64,000 bases of DNA from Clostridium lundense DSM 17049 (GCF_000619945.1 NZ_JHVC01000015.1:34339-98338), one strand, 5' to 3'; positions 1 to 9,939 are shown, counted from the first letter of the stretch. A program made the numbers and translations. Notes: generated by a model not told the origin, from the letters alone.

Positions 1-1
1 T

Positions 2-247
2 AATGCCCTTGTAATGGCTGAAAATGTAGCATATGAAAATGTAAAAGTAGACTACTTTAATAGTGAATTAGTAAGTAGCGACAATACATTAAAATTAAAT
101 ATTGCTCCTTCTACTGAGATAATACTTCAAAATGACCAAAGCTTTATGCATAATCCTTCAAACCGATATCTAATTGTTGTATATGGCGCTACTACAAGGA
201 GTATACCAGCTCAAACCGTACCATATAAAATTATTGTTATGTGTTAG
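2..247 (+). CDS. 3' end of an unrecognised protein (cut by window edge)
   Basis: The reading frame is already open at the first full codon (base 2) and runs to TAG at 245-247, so the ATG at 14 is probably internal and the true start lies outside the window. The visible 82 or so residues show no membrane segment and end in a beta-rich, cysteine-terminated tail (TVPYKIIVMC). I recognise no family. A strong bidirectional hairpin follows 35 bases downstream. That it is a real gene end is supported by the open frame and the terminator; function is unknown. Confidence 0.5.
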   Translation, partial: NALVMAENVAYENVKVDYFNSELVSSDNTLKLNIAPSTEIILQNDQSFMHNPSNRYLIVVYGATTRSIPAQTVPYKIIVMC

Positions 248-281
248 ATGTTATTTAATCTTTTTATTGTACACTCTATGT

Positions 282-333
282 AATAAAACAAGGGTACCTG
301 TGATATTTTACACACAGTACCCTTATTTTATTA
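282..333. terminator. Bidirectional intrinsic terminator between convergent genes
   Basis: Arms AATAAAACAAGGGTACCTGTG and CACAGTACCCTTATTTTATT pair almost perfectly around a short AT loop. A-rich and T-rich flanks on both sides suit termination of the rightward gene ending at 247 and of the leftward chemoreceptor ending at 464. Confidence 0.85.
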
Positions 334-463
334 CGATTCTAAACTTTCTGTAAATCTACAATATAATTATCCATATAGCTTTTAATGTTACTAAGCTATA
401 AATTAATATATATGATTGATCTCTGTACAATACAGAATTCAATCCTTTTGTAAAATTTCTATT

Positions 464-2524
464 TTAAACTTTAAACTTATTTACTATTTCATCCATACCT
501 GAAGCTATACCATTAAGTTTTTCAGCAGTTTTTGTTATATTGTCAATAGATTGAGTTTGCCTTCCAATAGATGAAGACACCTCTTCAATGCTTGCTGCTG
601 ATTGTTGTGATACAGCAGATATTTCTTGTATTGAAATCATTAATTCATCTTTATTTTCATCTACATTTTTAATATTATGGGCTAAATTTTGTATTTGAAT
701 TAATGTATTATCAATAGATTTTTCAATACGGGCAAATGCCTCGTCAGACTTATCCATTGCCTCATTTGCTGCGCTTACAGCTTGTATACCATCATCCATA
801 GTAGTTTTTACTGCATTTATTTCCTGTTGTATCTCATTTACAATAAAGCTTATTTCTTTAGTTGACGTAGATGTTTGTTCCGCTAGTTTTCTTATTTCAT
901 CTGCCACTACTGCAAATCCTTTACCACCTTCGCCAGCACGTGCTGCTTCAATAGCTGCATTTAATGCAAGCAAATTAGTCTGACCTGCAATAGCTTCAAT
1001 AGTGTTTACTATATTACCTATAGAACCTGATTTATTTGCTAAATTATCTACATTCACTGATATCTTATTTGTCACTTCACTATTAATTTTAAATTTCTCA
1101 TTAAGAATACATAATGCTTCAGAGCCTAGCTTACTCATTTGCTTAGTTTCTTTTGAATTATCCTTTACAAGAGTATAATTTTCTCCTGCTGCTTTTATTT
1201 CTTTTGTAAGATTCTCAAGCTTTTCTACACTTTTTTGTGAATCCTCAGCCTGCTGAACTGCTCCTTCTTCTATCTCACATGTTGTCTGTGACACAGTATC
1301 AATAGATACTAATGTTGTTTGTGATGATGAAAATAACTCTTGTGAATAATTAAATATTTCACCAGAACTATTTCTTAATCTCTCTACTATATAAACTAAA
1401 TTTTTATTTAAATTAATTACTGCATTAATCATGGTGCCTATTTCATCTCTGTGTTCAGAAAACTTTTCCAAATCTTTTGTCACATTATGTGACAAATTAA
1501 ATTGAGAAATACTATTTACATAATTAGTAGCCAATATAATAGGTCTTGAAACTTTTCTTCCCAAATATAAAGCTATTATTATTGATAAAACACTGCCTAA
1601 GACAGAAATACCACAAATCAATAATTTTAACTTAGATATACCATAGAACACCTCTTTTACAGGTGGTGCAACAGTTAAAGTCCATCCATTAGAAAGCCTA
1701 GCATATCCTAATATTTTATCTTGTCCGTTTTTACTCTTATATTTAACATATCCTGATTTATCTTTTTTTAGTTTCTCACAAACCCCTTTATAAATTCCAT
1801 TACTAACTGTATTTAGATTATCCTTAATTGTAAAATCTGGATGTACCAAATAATCGTAATTGCTATTATATAGCACAGCATATCCTGTATTATACACCTT
1901 TATATCCTTTATTAGTTTTATGATATCATCAAACTTTAAATCTACCCCAACTACACCTATTAATAAACTATCTTTAAATATAGGTACCGTATAAGAAACT
2001 GCATTTATATCACCTATAAATGAACTATGTGGATTAGACCATTTACCTTCTTTTCCATTTGAAGAATCCTTATACCATGACATTGCTTTATTATTTAAAT
2101 TAAGTATTTCAAAGTTTCCATTCTTTTTAATATCTCCAAAACATACATTATTACTGCTTTCAGTTAACTGTGGGTTAAAAAGAACATATACTCCTAAATA
2201 TGATTTATTGCTTCCTGCAGAATTTTTTATTATTGGCATTAAGCTTTCTTTGTATTTTTTCATATACTCAGTGTCTTTTTTTGCTTCTTCTGGATTAAAA
2301 CTACTGCTTATATTGAACGATAAATCATTTATCATGCATTCAGGTTTATTAAAAATCTGATTTAATTTCTCTGCATTACTCTCACTCATATAAGTTAGTT
2401 TTTCTGTTGCTTCTTTATCAATTATATTATTTGCTACATTTAAAGAAACACTGCCTAAAATAATAGCTATACCTATGCAACATGCAATAATAGCTATTAT
2501 AATCTTACTACTTATTTTTTTCAT
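464..2524 (-). CDS. Methyl-accepting chemotaxis protein (dCache sensor)
   Basis: Transmembrane chemoreceptor that passes ligand information to CheA/CheW at the cell pole. The 686 residues show a first membrane helix (about 7-29), a large extracellular double-Cache-like domain (about 35-290, with the PIFKDSLLIGVVGVDL strand typical of Cache folds), a second helix (about 298-322), a HAMP region and a long helical signalling domain. The hairpin tip EAARAGEGGKGF (to about residue 537) is the CheA/CheW contact and is intact. No CheR-tethering pentapeptide is seen at the C-terminus (it ends NKFKV). It stands alone with no che genes nearby, as is common for clostridial receptors. The ligand cannot be told from sequence. 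Confidence 0.95.
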   Translation of the reverse strand: MKKISSKIIIAIIACCIGIAIILGSVSLNVANNIIDKEATEKLTYMSESNAEKLNQIFNKPECMINDLSFNISSSFNPEEAKKDTEYMKKYKESLMPIIKNSAGSNKSYLGVYVLFNPQLTESSNNVCFGDIKKNGNFEILNLNNKAMSWYKDSSNGKEGKWSNPHSSFIGDINAVSYTVPIFKDSLLIGVVGVDLKFDDIIKLIKDIKVYNTGYAVLYNSNYDYLVHPDFTIKDNLNTVSNGIYKGVCEKLKKDKSGYVKYKSKNGQDKILGYARLSNGWTLTVAPPVKEVFYGISKLKLLICGISVLGSVLSIIIALYLGRKVSRPIILATNYVNSISQFNLSHNVTKDLEKFSEHRDEIGTMINAVINLNKNLVYIVERLRNSSGEIFNYSQELFSSSQTTLVSIDTVSQTTCEIEEGAVQQAEDSQKSVEKLENLTKEIKAAGENYTLVKDNSKETKQMSKLGSEALCILNEKFKINSEVTNKISVNVDNLANKSGSIGNIVNTIEAIAGQTNLLALNAAIEAARAGEGGKGFAVVADEIRKLAEQTSTSTKEISFIVNEIQQEINAVKTTMDDGIQAVSAANEAMDKSDEAFARIEKSIDNTLIQIQNLAHNIKNVDENKDELMISIQEISAVSQQSAASIEEVSSSIGRQTQSIDNITKTAEKLNGIASGMDEIVNKFKV

Positions 2525-2678
2525 AATTCTACCCTCATTTCACTCGCATTCAAATCATTCCTATTATAACCATTTAATTTGGCAAATTCAATATTTTATT
2601 GAAAATTTATCGACTTTTTTCTCCAAAATAAAACAACTTTTTATGATGCCCTATTTTATCATAAAAAGCTGTAAAACC

Positions 2679-3881
2679 TTATAAATCATCCCTATTTAAT
2701 TCTATATTGATTATAAACTTATTATCTTTACTTTGTGCCCAAATTCTCCCTCCATGCAGTTCTACTATGCTTCTTGCAATAGCTAGCCCTAATCCTGATC
2801 CTGCAGTTTCCGAATTTCTCGATCCATCTGTCCTATAAAATCTATTAAATATTTTTTCTATGTCTTCTTCTGAAATGCTATGAACCATATTTTCAAAACT
2901 TATAATTACATTTTGGCCCTTTTCATGCAAATTTATATTTACATCGCTTCCTTCAACACCATATTTAACAGCATTGCTTATAATATTTTCAAAAACTCTT
3001 CCCATTTTATTAGGGTCCACCAATAAATCTACTTTGCTATCTCTAAAATTTTTATTAAATCCTATATGTCTTTCTTTTGCCTGGATCGAAAGCTCACCTA
3101 TGCTTTGCTCTATTATTTCTATTATATTAACTTTTACTTTTTCAAGTTTAATGCCACCACTCTCAAGCTTAGAATACTCAAACAAATCATCTATTAATAC
3201 CTTTAGTTTTTTCGATTTTTCTAAAGATATCTTTGCATATTTATCTTTATCCTCAAAATTCGCATTATCATCTGCTGCAAGCTGAATGTATCCGATTAGT
3301 GCTGTAAGCGGTGTTCTTAAATCATGAGATACATTTGTTATAAGTTCACTTTTTAATCTTTCTGCAGCTCTTTCTTCCTCTATTTTATTTTTCAACTCAA
3401 GTGACATATTATTTATCTCTTTTGCTAAAATTGCTAATTCATCATGACCTTGCAATTTTATTCTATAATCTAAGTTTCCTTCAGAAATTATTTTTATACC
3501 CGCACATATATTTTTTATATATTCAGCTTTCCTATTAACTAATAAATAAATTATCATTAGTATAGTTATGAAATTTGGGAATAAGCGGAAAGAAATAATA
3601 ATTAAACAAAAAGTTGATACTACTTCTCTTGTTGCATTTTTAAATAATAACTGATTAATCCTATTTTTAAATTTTAAATAAATTAATAATATACCTACTA
3701 TAATTAGTATTTTACCTGATATAATAATACGCATTACGCTTGATACAAACCAAAACATGCCATATGACATAATGCTTGATATTACATCTGCAAATATCAC
3801 TATAGATATAAAACCTAAAATAATAAATAATAGTTCCCTTGTTACACTTCCAAATAGTAATTCCTTAATTCTATTTTTCAA
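2679..3881 (-). CDS. Membrane sensor histidine kinase (VanS-like type)
   Basis: Partner kinase of the OmpR-type regulator encoded just upstream (11-base overlap). Four likely membrane helices fill residues 15-115, a HAMP-like linker lies around 120-170, and the H-box SHDLRTPLTAL carries His186. The N-box (NIISNAVKYG) and G-box (GSGLGLAIARSI) are intact, so it should autophosphorylate. Oddly, residues 2-16 (KNRIKELLF..TRE) recur at 72-86 (KNRINQLLF..TRE), suggesting that the N-terminal membrane unit was duplicated. The extracellular loops are short, so the signal is probably sensed in the membrane. It is the last gene of a leftward set that includes cell-surface glycosylation genes. Confidence 0.93.
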   Translation of the reverse strand: MKNRIKELLFGSVTRELLFIILGFISIVIFADVISSIMSYGMFWFVSSVMRIIISGKILIIVGILLIYLKFKNRINQLLFKNATREVVSTFCLIIISFRLFPNFITILMIIYLLVNRKAEYIKNICAGIKIISEGNLDYRIKLQGHDELAILAKEINNMSLELKNKIEEERAAERLKSELITNVSHDLRTPLTALIGYIQLAADDNANFEDKDKYAKISLEKSKKLKVLIDDLFEYSKLESGGIKLEKVKVNIIEIIEQSIGELSIQAKERHIGFNKNFRDSKVDLLVDPNKMGRVFENIISNAVKYGVEGSDVNINLHEKGQNVIISFENMVHSISEEDIEKIFNRFYRTDGSRNSETAGSGLGLAIARSIVELHGGRIWAQSKDNKFIINIELNRDDL

Positions 3882-4566
3882 TTTTATATCCCACTCCCCA
3901 TACTACTTTTATGTATTTAGGTTCTTTAGGACTAATCTCAATCTTCTCCCTTATATTTCTTATATGTACAGCTACAGTATTATCTGCATTATTAAAAGGT
4001 TCCTTCCATACATTATCATAAATTTGCTCCGTACTCATAACTCTGCCTCTATTAAGTGCTAAAACTTCCAATATAGAAAATTCTAAAGGAGTAAGCCTTA
4101 CAAATTTTCCCTCAACAAAAACCTCTCTTGAGGCTCTATTTATAATAAGACCATCAATAATTATCTCATCCTCATCTTCTTGTTTCCCTTCATTAAAATT
4201 AAAACATCTTCTAAGTTGAGATTTTACTCTTGCAGTAAGTTCTAATGGATTAAAAGGCTTAGTAACATAATCATCAGCTCCAACATTTAACCCCAATATT
4301 TTATCGCTATCTTCATTCTTAGCAGAAAGCATAATAATCGGAAGCTTTTTTTCTTCTCTAATTTTTAAACAGGTCCTTATTCCATCCAATTTAGGCATCA
4401 TTATGTCTAAAATTATTAAATCAATATCATTATTCTTAAGTTTTTCTAAGGCTTCAATTCCATCACAGGCAGTAATAACCTCTAATCCTTCATTTATTAA
4501 ATAAATTTCAATTACCTCTCTTATATCTTTTTCATCATCCACTACTAATATGGTATTCTTTTTCAT
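3871..4566 (-). CDS. OmpR/PhoB-family response regulator
   Basis: Receiver domain (1-120) with acidic pocket D10/D11, phospho-acceptor Asp54 (LILDIMMPKLDG) and Lys103 (YVTKPF), followed by a winged-helix DNA-binding domain (about 130-230, with TVAVHIRNIREKIE). At 231 residues it has normal family length. It overlaps the following kinase gene by 11 bases, implying coupled translation and a cognate pair. It lies directly after a glycosyltransferase gene, so control of surface glycan or lipid modification, perhaps cationic peptide resistance, is a reasonable inference that nothing here proves. Confidence 0.95.
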   Translation of the reverse strand: MKKNTILVVDDEKDIREVIEIYLINEGLEVITACDGIEALEKLKNNDIDLIILDIMMPKLDGIRTCLKIREEKKLPIIMLSAKNEDSDKILGLNVGADDYVTKPFNPLELTARVKSQLRRCFNFNEGKQEDEDEIIIDGLIINRASREVFVEGKFVRLTPLEFSILEVLALNRGRVMSTEQIYDNVWKEPFNNADNTVAVHIRNIREKIEISPKEPKYIKVVWGVGYKIEK

Positions 4567-4621
4567 GGATTATAGCTCCTTTCTTATATCCTTCACTCTT
4601 CATTCTTCACTAAAAATCGCT

Positions 4622-5878
4622 CTATTTCTCATCTATGCTTTTTACTCTATAATCTAATTTTTTACGTCTCTTATCATTAACAGTGTACGCTGCAAATAAT
4701 ATCATTAACGGCATCAAAGGATATGAATATCTTTCAAATGTATAATATGGTAAATATATAACATTAAAATAAATCACCACCATAATCAAAAACTTAAAAT
4801 TTAAACTTTTATCCTTATATTTTATCATACCATAGAGAGCCCAATATAAAATTACAAGATGATAAATAATTACAGAAATATATGATATATTAGCTATCCA
4901 ATAAAAAGGGGCTCTCCAAAAATAAAAAGTTTTGCCAAATGTATACCAAGCTATATATTTTAATGGTTCTTTTTTTCCATAGATCTCTAATCTTTGAAGT
5001 CCTGCTTTTATTTCATTTTTATCATTTTCTAAAGGATCTGTTCCTTTTACATAAGGTACTCCACAACCCTTGCTCTGATCATAGTTAACAAACGTTCCTT
5101 GTAAAAATGGATTTCCAGCAGATTTTGTAAACAAAATTACTCTGTCAAAAGTCTTATAATTTCTTATCCACCAAGGTATCATGATAATACAAAATATAGT
5201 TGTAACTACAATAGTATACTTGACTATTTCACTAAAACTATATTTGTTTTTTATCCACATAATTAGAATCAACAGCGGGTACGCAGCAATAGTTGGTCTA
5301 AATAAACAGGCAGTTGCCCAAACAATTCCACCCAATACATATAACTTTAAACTTTTCTTTTCAATTGCATAAATACTTATGTATATTAGAAGTAATAATA
5401 AAAATTTAAAGATCACTTCCATTAAAACAAGGTTTGTTGCATAAATTTCAGCTAAATATAATGAATCCATAAAACATGCTATTAAAGCCACTTTACTATT
5501 AAATACTTTTTCTCCTATTAAAAATAATAAATATAAACTTGCACCTTGTAATATTGCTTGAAATATTTTAAATGCTACAATACCATTTATCTTACCGAAA
5601 ATAGACATAAAAAATGAAAGCACAAAAGTTAATCCTGGCATTATATATACTGTGGACTCTTTTATATTTTCATAAGATAGTCTATTATTATCTATTAAAT
5701 TCCATGCGCTTCTAATATATTTTACATCATCATTATTAAATTCTTCTAAACTTCCTAAAAGCAGTGAATCTCCATAGGCAAATATAGAGAAAATGGCTAT
5801 ACCTATAAAGACTATTTCAATAATTATTAAATATATATTAATCCTTTTCTCTTCATCCATACCTTTTAATTCATTCAT
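4622..5878 (-). CDS. GT39/ArnT-like membrane glycosyltransferase
   Basis: Multi-spanning membrane protein of 418 residues resembling the dolichyl-phosphate-mannose mannosyltransferase family (GT-C fold). Visible features are an acidic motif in the first external loop near the N-terminus (NNDDVKYIRSAWNL), about ten hydrophobic helices, and the FRPTIAAYPLLIL segment typical of the family. Such enzymes move a sugar from an undecaprenyl-phosphate carrier to an extracellular acceptor. The neighbouring GT2, DUF2304 and flippase-like genes fit a pathway in which the sugar is loaded on the lipid inside, flipped, and transferred outside. The substrate is unknown. Confidence 0.85.
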   Translation of the reverse strand: MNELKGMDEEKRINIYLIIIEIVFIGIAIFSIFAYGDSLLLGSLEEFNNDDVKYIRSAWNLIDNNRLSYENIKESTVYIMPGLTFVLSFFMSIFGKINGIVAFKIFQAILQGASLYLLFLIGEKVFNSKVALIACFMDSLYLAEIYATNLVLMEVIFKFLLLLLIYISIYAIEKKSLKLYVLGGIVWATACLFRPTIAAYPLLILIMWIKNKYSFSEIVKYTIVVTTIFCIIMIPWWIRNYKTFDRVILFTKSAGNPFLQGTFVNYDQSKGCGVPYVKGTDPLENDKNEIKAGLQRLEIYGKKEPLKYIAWYTFGKTFYFWRAPFYWIANISYISVIIYHLVILYWALYGMIKYKDKSLNFKFLIMVVIYFNVIYLPYYTFERYSYPLMPLMILFAAYTVNDKRRKKLDYRVKSIDEK

Positions 5879-5956
5879 GTACTTTACCTCGTTTATTCTA
5901 TTATTAAATCATGGCTTTTGATGCTATATTAATATTCTTAGACTGTATACCCTCTC

Positions 5957-6304
5957 CTACTTCATTCCAACTAAAACAGCTCCTAAAAAAATTAATATAA
6001 GTCCAAATATCTTTGCCGTTGTTAAACTATCATTAAATATAGTAACACCTGCAAATGCCCCTACAATGTAACATAAACTTTGAAGAGGGTATATTCTACT
6101 CAACTGTTCCTTAGACAGTAAATACAGCCAAATAACTGTAGCAAAAACATATATAATTCCGCCAGAAAATATATAAGGATTAAATAAAGTATTAATTATG
6201 CCTTTAAAAGATACTTGAAAATGAACTTTACTCATACCCATCTTCCATAAAACTTGTCCGCATACCAACATAAATATATTAATTATCAATAATAAATACG
6301 TCAT
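5957..6304 (-). CDS. EamA/SMR-like small membrane transporter (putative lipid-sugar flippase)
   Basis: A 115-residue protein with four predicted helices, ending in the glycine-rich LIFLGAVLVGMK typical of the EamA/SMR superfamily (ArnE/ArnF or small multidrug resistance type). Three bases separate it from the DUF2304 gene upstream. Its position between a GT2 and a GT39 enzyme suggests it flips an undecaprenyl-phosphate-sugar across the membrane, as ArnE/F do. That role is inferred from context; multidrug export is the alternative. Confidence 0.75.
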   Translation of the reverse strand: MTYLLLIINIFMLVCGQVLWKMGMSKVHFQVSFKGIINTLFNPYIFSGGIIYVFATVIWLYLLSKEQLSRIYPLQSLCYIVGAFAGVTIFNDSLTTAKIFGLILIFLGAVLVGMK

Positions 6305-6307
6305 TTT

Positions 6308-6637
6308 TTACCTTTCTTCAATTCTATCTTTTAACATAGAATTTTCTTGTACTAGTTTTGTTAATTTTTTTTGCATATTTGAGGTTACTATCATTAAATA
6401 AAAAATCATTATTAAGCTAAATATTATACCCATTAAAAACAAAAATGCTGGTGCATAAACTATCCCTATAACTTTTGCAAAATACTCTACAATTGTTGAA
6501 TTCATTGAAAATATCATTAAAATTAAACTTACTAGGATCCACAACAAACCACACTTAAATTCCAAACTTCTTTTCCGAATAAATATAATACTTATAACTA
6601 GGAAAACAAGTGAAATTATAAAACAAAATAAATTCAT
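6308..6637 (-). CDS. DUF2304 family membrane protein
   Basis: A 109-residue protein with three hydrophobic helices (about 1-18, 28-48 and 60-88) and a charged coiled-coil C-terminus (NMQKKLTKLVQENSMLKDR). This is the usual shape of DUF2304 proteins, which nearly always accompany a DPM1-like GT2 glycosyltransferase. Its start overlaps the GT2 stop by one base (position 6637), so the two are translationally coupled. A scaffold or membrane anchor for the GT2 enzyme is the likely role, inferred from neighbourhood. Confidence 0.8.
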   Translation of the reverse strand: MNLFCFIISLVFLVISIIFIRKRSLEFKCGLLWILVSLILMIFSMNSTIVEYFAKVIGIVYAPAFLFLMGIIFSLIMIFYLMIVTSNMQKKLTKLVQENSMLKDRIEER

Positions 6638-7353
6638 TATGCCACCCCTCTTTTACTTGGTTGAATAACTGACGCTAAAGTTACTTTTATCATATAATAC
6701 GCGGATTTCATCGGTGTTATGGAAGATTTCCCCCCTTGCCTTTTATTCATATTAACGCTGATCTCTTTTACATTAAGACCATTTTTCACAGCATACACTA
6801 TAGTCTCAACTTCTGGATAATCTTGAGGATAGTAATTTGCAAAAAGGCTAATTCCTCTTTTGTTAACCATTCTATAACCAGAAGTTGTGTCATAATATGA
6901 ACTCTTACATAAAAAAGACACAAGTTTAGAAAAATATCTTATGCCCAGCTTTCTACAAACACTAGGCTTATAATTTGACTTGCAAATAAACCTTGAGCCA
7001 ATTACCATATCAACGTCACTATCATTAAGTTCATTAGCTAACCTCCCTAAATCCTTTGAGCTATGTTGACCATCTCCATCGATCTGTACCGCTGCATCAT
7101 AACCATTATAAAGTGCATATAAATATCCTGTCTGCACAGCGCCACCAATACCTAAGTTAATACCTAAATTTAAAACCTTTGCTCCTGCTCTCTTCGCTTC
7201 TAATTCTGTATTATCATTTGAACCATCGTTGATAACTACAACATCAAATTCAACATTACTACCTTTTTCAAAATTACTATCTTTAATTTCCCTTACCACT
7301 TTATATATATTTTTTTCTTCATTGTAAGCTGGAATTATCGCTAAATACTTCAT
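6637..7353 (-). CDS. GT2 family (DPM1-like) glycosyltransferase
   Basis: Cytoplasmic GT-A fold enzyme of 238 residues. It shows the nucleotide-binding start (IPAYNEEKNIYKV), VVINDGSNDNT, the metal-binding DGDGQH motif and a C-terminal RQGGKSS segment typical of polyprenyl-phosphate sugar synthases. It lacks C-terminal membrane helices, which fits partnership with the DUF2304 protein downstream. It probably loads undecaprenyl phosphate with a sugar that the GT39 enzyme later uses. First gene of the leftward set that ends with the two-component system. About 380 bases lie upstream of it, room for the promoter. Confidence 0.9.
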   Translation of the reverse strand: MKYLAIIPAYNEEKNIYKVVREIKDSNFEKGSNVEFDVVVINDGSNDNTELEAKRAGAKVLNLGINLGIGGAVQTGYLYALYNGYDAAVQIDGDGQHSSKDLGRLANELNDSDVDMVIGSRFICKSNYKPSVCRKLGIRYFSKLVSFLCKSSYYDTTSGYRMVNKRGISLFANYYPQDYPEVETIVYAVKNGLNVKEISVNMNKRQGGKSSITPMKSAYYMIKVTLASVIQPSKRGVA

Positions 7354-7573
7354 AATTCTCTCTCACCCTTTCTTTCAAAACTACAGACAAAAACATTAAG
7401 TTTATCTGCAAAATGCTAAAAAAATTATAGTTAATAAAAAACTGCTTCTTGTCTTAATCCACTAATTATTTCTTGTTTATACTAATTATTATAAAAACTA
7501 TTATTAAAGAAACATTTACTAAAATTATGAAGATTTAATGAAGATAATTAAGGACTTTACTATTTTTCTATAT

Positions 7574-7614
7574 AAAAAAGCTCTTCAGTATAAACAATTA
7601 CACTAAAGAGCTTT
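7574..7614 (-). terminator. Intrinsic terminator after the SDR gene
   Basis: Arms AAAGCTCTTCAGT and ACTAAAGAGCTTT (one mismatch) around a 12-base loop. On the minus strand the stem runs into TTTTTT, as expected for the gene that ends at 7732. Confidence 0.8.
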
Positions 7615-7731
7615 AAATTAATTCTATTTATATTTTCTTTTTAACTCAATTTATTCTGATAAATTACTATCTCTATATCATATCCTATTTTATAATTTCT
7701 TTCGCTCTAGAAATAAATATTACAGCCTTCT

Positions 7732-8526
7732 CTATTTAGAACAAGCTTCTATCATGATTTGATCCATACTTGACTGTAGTATATATCCCCCATCTATTCT
7801 CATTACAACTCCAGTAATGAAACTAGATTCTGGCATACAGAAAAATGCTATAGCATTAGACACATCACCAACTTCTCCAATTCTTCTAACAGGTGTTTCT
7901 TTTATAAATCCCTCTTCAAAAACTTTTAGTGCTCCACTTGTCATTGGAGTTCTTATTATTCCTGGTTGAATAACATTTACAGTTATTCCATAAGGTCCTA
8001 GTTCTTTTGCAAGAGTATATGTCATTCCTACCATTCCTGTTTTAGCAACGGCATAATTAACGTTTCCTGCAAATCCAAACACCCCACCTAAAGATGAAGA
8101 TAGAACAATTCTTCCGTAATTATTGGCTTTCATATACTCACCACATGCTTTTACACAATTGAATGTTCCATACAAATGAACTTTAATAAGCTTATCCCAA
8201 TGTTCTTCTGACATTTTAGTTCCTAAAGAAGGAGGTGTTGATATACCAGCATTACTAATAAGAATATCTATTCTATTATGTTTTATATATATTGCATCCA
8301 TCACATTTTTCACCATATCACTATCTACAACATCTAGTTTATATGTTTCTGCATATCCCCCATTATCTTCAATAAGATTTTTAGTCTCTTCCATTCCCTT
8401 TTCATTAATATCAGTGACCATTATCTTAGCTCCTCTTTTGGCTAAGCTTAAACAAATTTCACGCCCAATACCTGAACCTCCACCTGTAACTATTGCAATT
8501 TGATTTTCTAAATTTTTATTTTCCAT
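7732..8526 (-). CDS. SDR-family NAD(P)-dependent oxidoreductase
   Basis: Classical short-chain dehydrogenase of 264 residues with cofactor motif TGGGSGIG near the N-terminus, NAG in strand 4 (ISNAGIS), catalytic Ser in LSSSLGG, and YAVAKTG giving the Tyr-x-x-x-Lys pair. The C-terminus has the family's PESSFITGVVMRIDGGY. FabG-like or a sugar/alcohol dehydrogenase; the substrate is not evident. It is monocistronic with its own terminator and diverges from the GAF-LuxR regulator across 244 bases, so that regulator may control it. Confidence 0.92.
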   Translation of the reverse strand: MENKNLENQIAIVTGGGSGIGREICLSLAKRGAKIMVTDINEKGMEETKNLIEDNGGYAETYKLDVVDSDMVKNVMDAIYIKHNRIDILISNAGISTPPSLGTKMSEEHWDKLIKVHLYGTFNCVKACGEYMKANNYGRIVLSSSLGGVFGFAGNVNYAVAKTGMVGMTYTLAKELGPYGITVNVIQPGIIRTPMTSGALKVFEEGFIKETPVRRIGEVGDVSNAIAFFCMPESSFITGVVMRIDGGYILQSSMDQIMIEACSK

Positions 8527-8770
8527 GTAGTACCAATCCTTTCTAAAAATAAAATTTAATTTCAGATATTTTTCATCTTACTTAAATTATCTTAAAAATT
8601 TCATTCTATTACCATCGGTCACATTTATTAAAAATCTAATACTTTCTACCTATTTTAATCTGTATTTTATAGACAAAATTTGATAAAAATTTCACTTTCA
8701 CTTATTAAAATATAAAATTTTTTATGGTATACTTTTCATATATAATTAACCAAAGAGGAGAACGTGTATA

Positions 8771-9850
8771 ATGAGAACTCAGATTTCTAATAAAGATTAT
8801 GATAAAATATTAAATTTTACTTTCCAATTACAAGAAATGAACTACAACTTTATAAATAGTGTACTAAATTCATTATCACAAATATTTGAATTTTATCATC
8901 TTACTTTCTTGTTATTTGATGAAAATCTCCATATTAAAGGTTTAGAAGGTCTTAATATGAATGATAGTTTATTTTTAATTTATAAAGACTATTATCACAA
9001 AACAGATATATTCTATCCTCAAAAATATATAAATTATCATTCAAATTCATCTATCCTAATTACAGATTTAATGTCTTATAAGGAATATGAAAAAACTGAA
9101 TACTATAATGATTTCTTAAGTAATCAAAATCTTTATTTTGAAATTGCCCTCCCTTTAAAGAATAATAATAAATTATTAGGCGGCATTGGTATATTTAAAG
9201 GAAAAGATGATAAGATTTTTACTAAACAGGAAATTGCTATGTTAAATACTATCAACAAACTAATTTCTTATAAATTAGATAATATTTTAACTATTGATAA
9301 AATAACTATGGAGAAACAAATATTTAAAAATTGTATGGAACAACCATCTTCTGCCATAATAATACTCGATAGTGACTATAAAGTTTTTCATTACAATGAC
9401 ACTTTAAAAGAGATTTGCTGCAAAATAACTAAAGAAATGTTATTTCCTAATGCACTACAAAAACTTAGAACTACAATAGCATCAAATATAATTAATTGTA
9501 TGCACAATAATAACCACTATATAGATATATACCTTAATTTATATAATTTAAAAATAATATCAACATCACTTCCTAGTATTATAAATACATTTGAAACTTT
9601 TTATATAGTATACATTGATAAAATTCCAAATTCTTATGAAATGTTTTCACAAAAATATAGCTTAACAAAACGAGAATTAGAAATTACCACTCTTATCTTA
9701 GAAGGTTATACTAATAAAGAAATATCTAATAAACTATTTATAAGCCCCCATACTGTAAAAACCCATATAGAAAATATATTTAAAAAAGTTAATGTTAATA
9801 ATAGGATATCTTTAATTTCTAAAACAACTAATTTTTCTCATGAAAAATAG
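8771..9850 (+). CDS. GAF-LuxR transcriptional regulator
   Basis: A 359-residue protein. An N-terminal GAF-like sensory region (about 20-170) is followed by a PAS-like middle (about 185-280). The C-terminal LuxR/GerE helix-turn-helix has LTKRELEITTLILEG and NKEISNKLFISPHTVKTHI. It has no membrane segment, so a soluble ligand is likely. The ribosome binding site AAAGAGGAG sits well placed before ATG 8771. A hairpin terminator overlaps its stop codon. The divergent SDR gene is the obvious candidate target, an inference from layout only. Confidence 0.88.
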   Translation: MRTQISNKDYDKILNFTFQLQEMNYNFINSVLNSLSQIFEFYHLTFLLFDENLHIKGLEGLNMNDSLFLIYKDYYHKTDIFYPQKYINYHSNSSILITDLMSYKEYEKTEYYNDFLSNQNLYFEIALPLKNNNKLLGGIGIFKGKDDKIFTKQEIAMLNTINKLISYKLDNILTIDKITMEKQIFKNCMEQPSSAIIILDSDYKVFHYNDTLKEICCKITKEMLFPNALQKLRTTIASNIINCMHNNNHYIDIYLNLYNLKIISTSLPSIINTFETFYIVYIDKIPNSYEMFSQKYSLTKRELEITTLILEGYTNKEISNKLFISPHTVKTHIENIFKKVNVNNRISLISKTTNFSHEK

Positions 9851-9884
9851 ACTAGCCGCTAAACTCACAGCTAGTCTATTTTAA
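9848..9884 (+). terminator. Intrinsic terminator overlapping the LuxR stop codon
   Basis: TAGACTAGC and GCTAGTCTA pair perfectly around CGCTAAACTCACA-like loop sequence, followed by TTTT. The first arm contains the TAG stop of the preceding gene. Confidence 0.85.
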
Positions 9885-9939
9885 AACTACATATAAATAA
9901 ACTATAATTTAAGCAAAGAAAACAAAATGAAAGGCGCAT

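Noticed and set aside
2475..2684. 69-residue plus-strand ORF over the chemoreceptor start
   Set aside because: Antisense shadow of the signal-anchor region; no ribosome binding site and low-complexity His/Ser composition.
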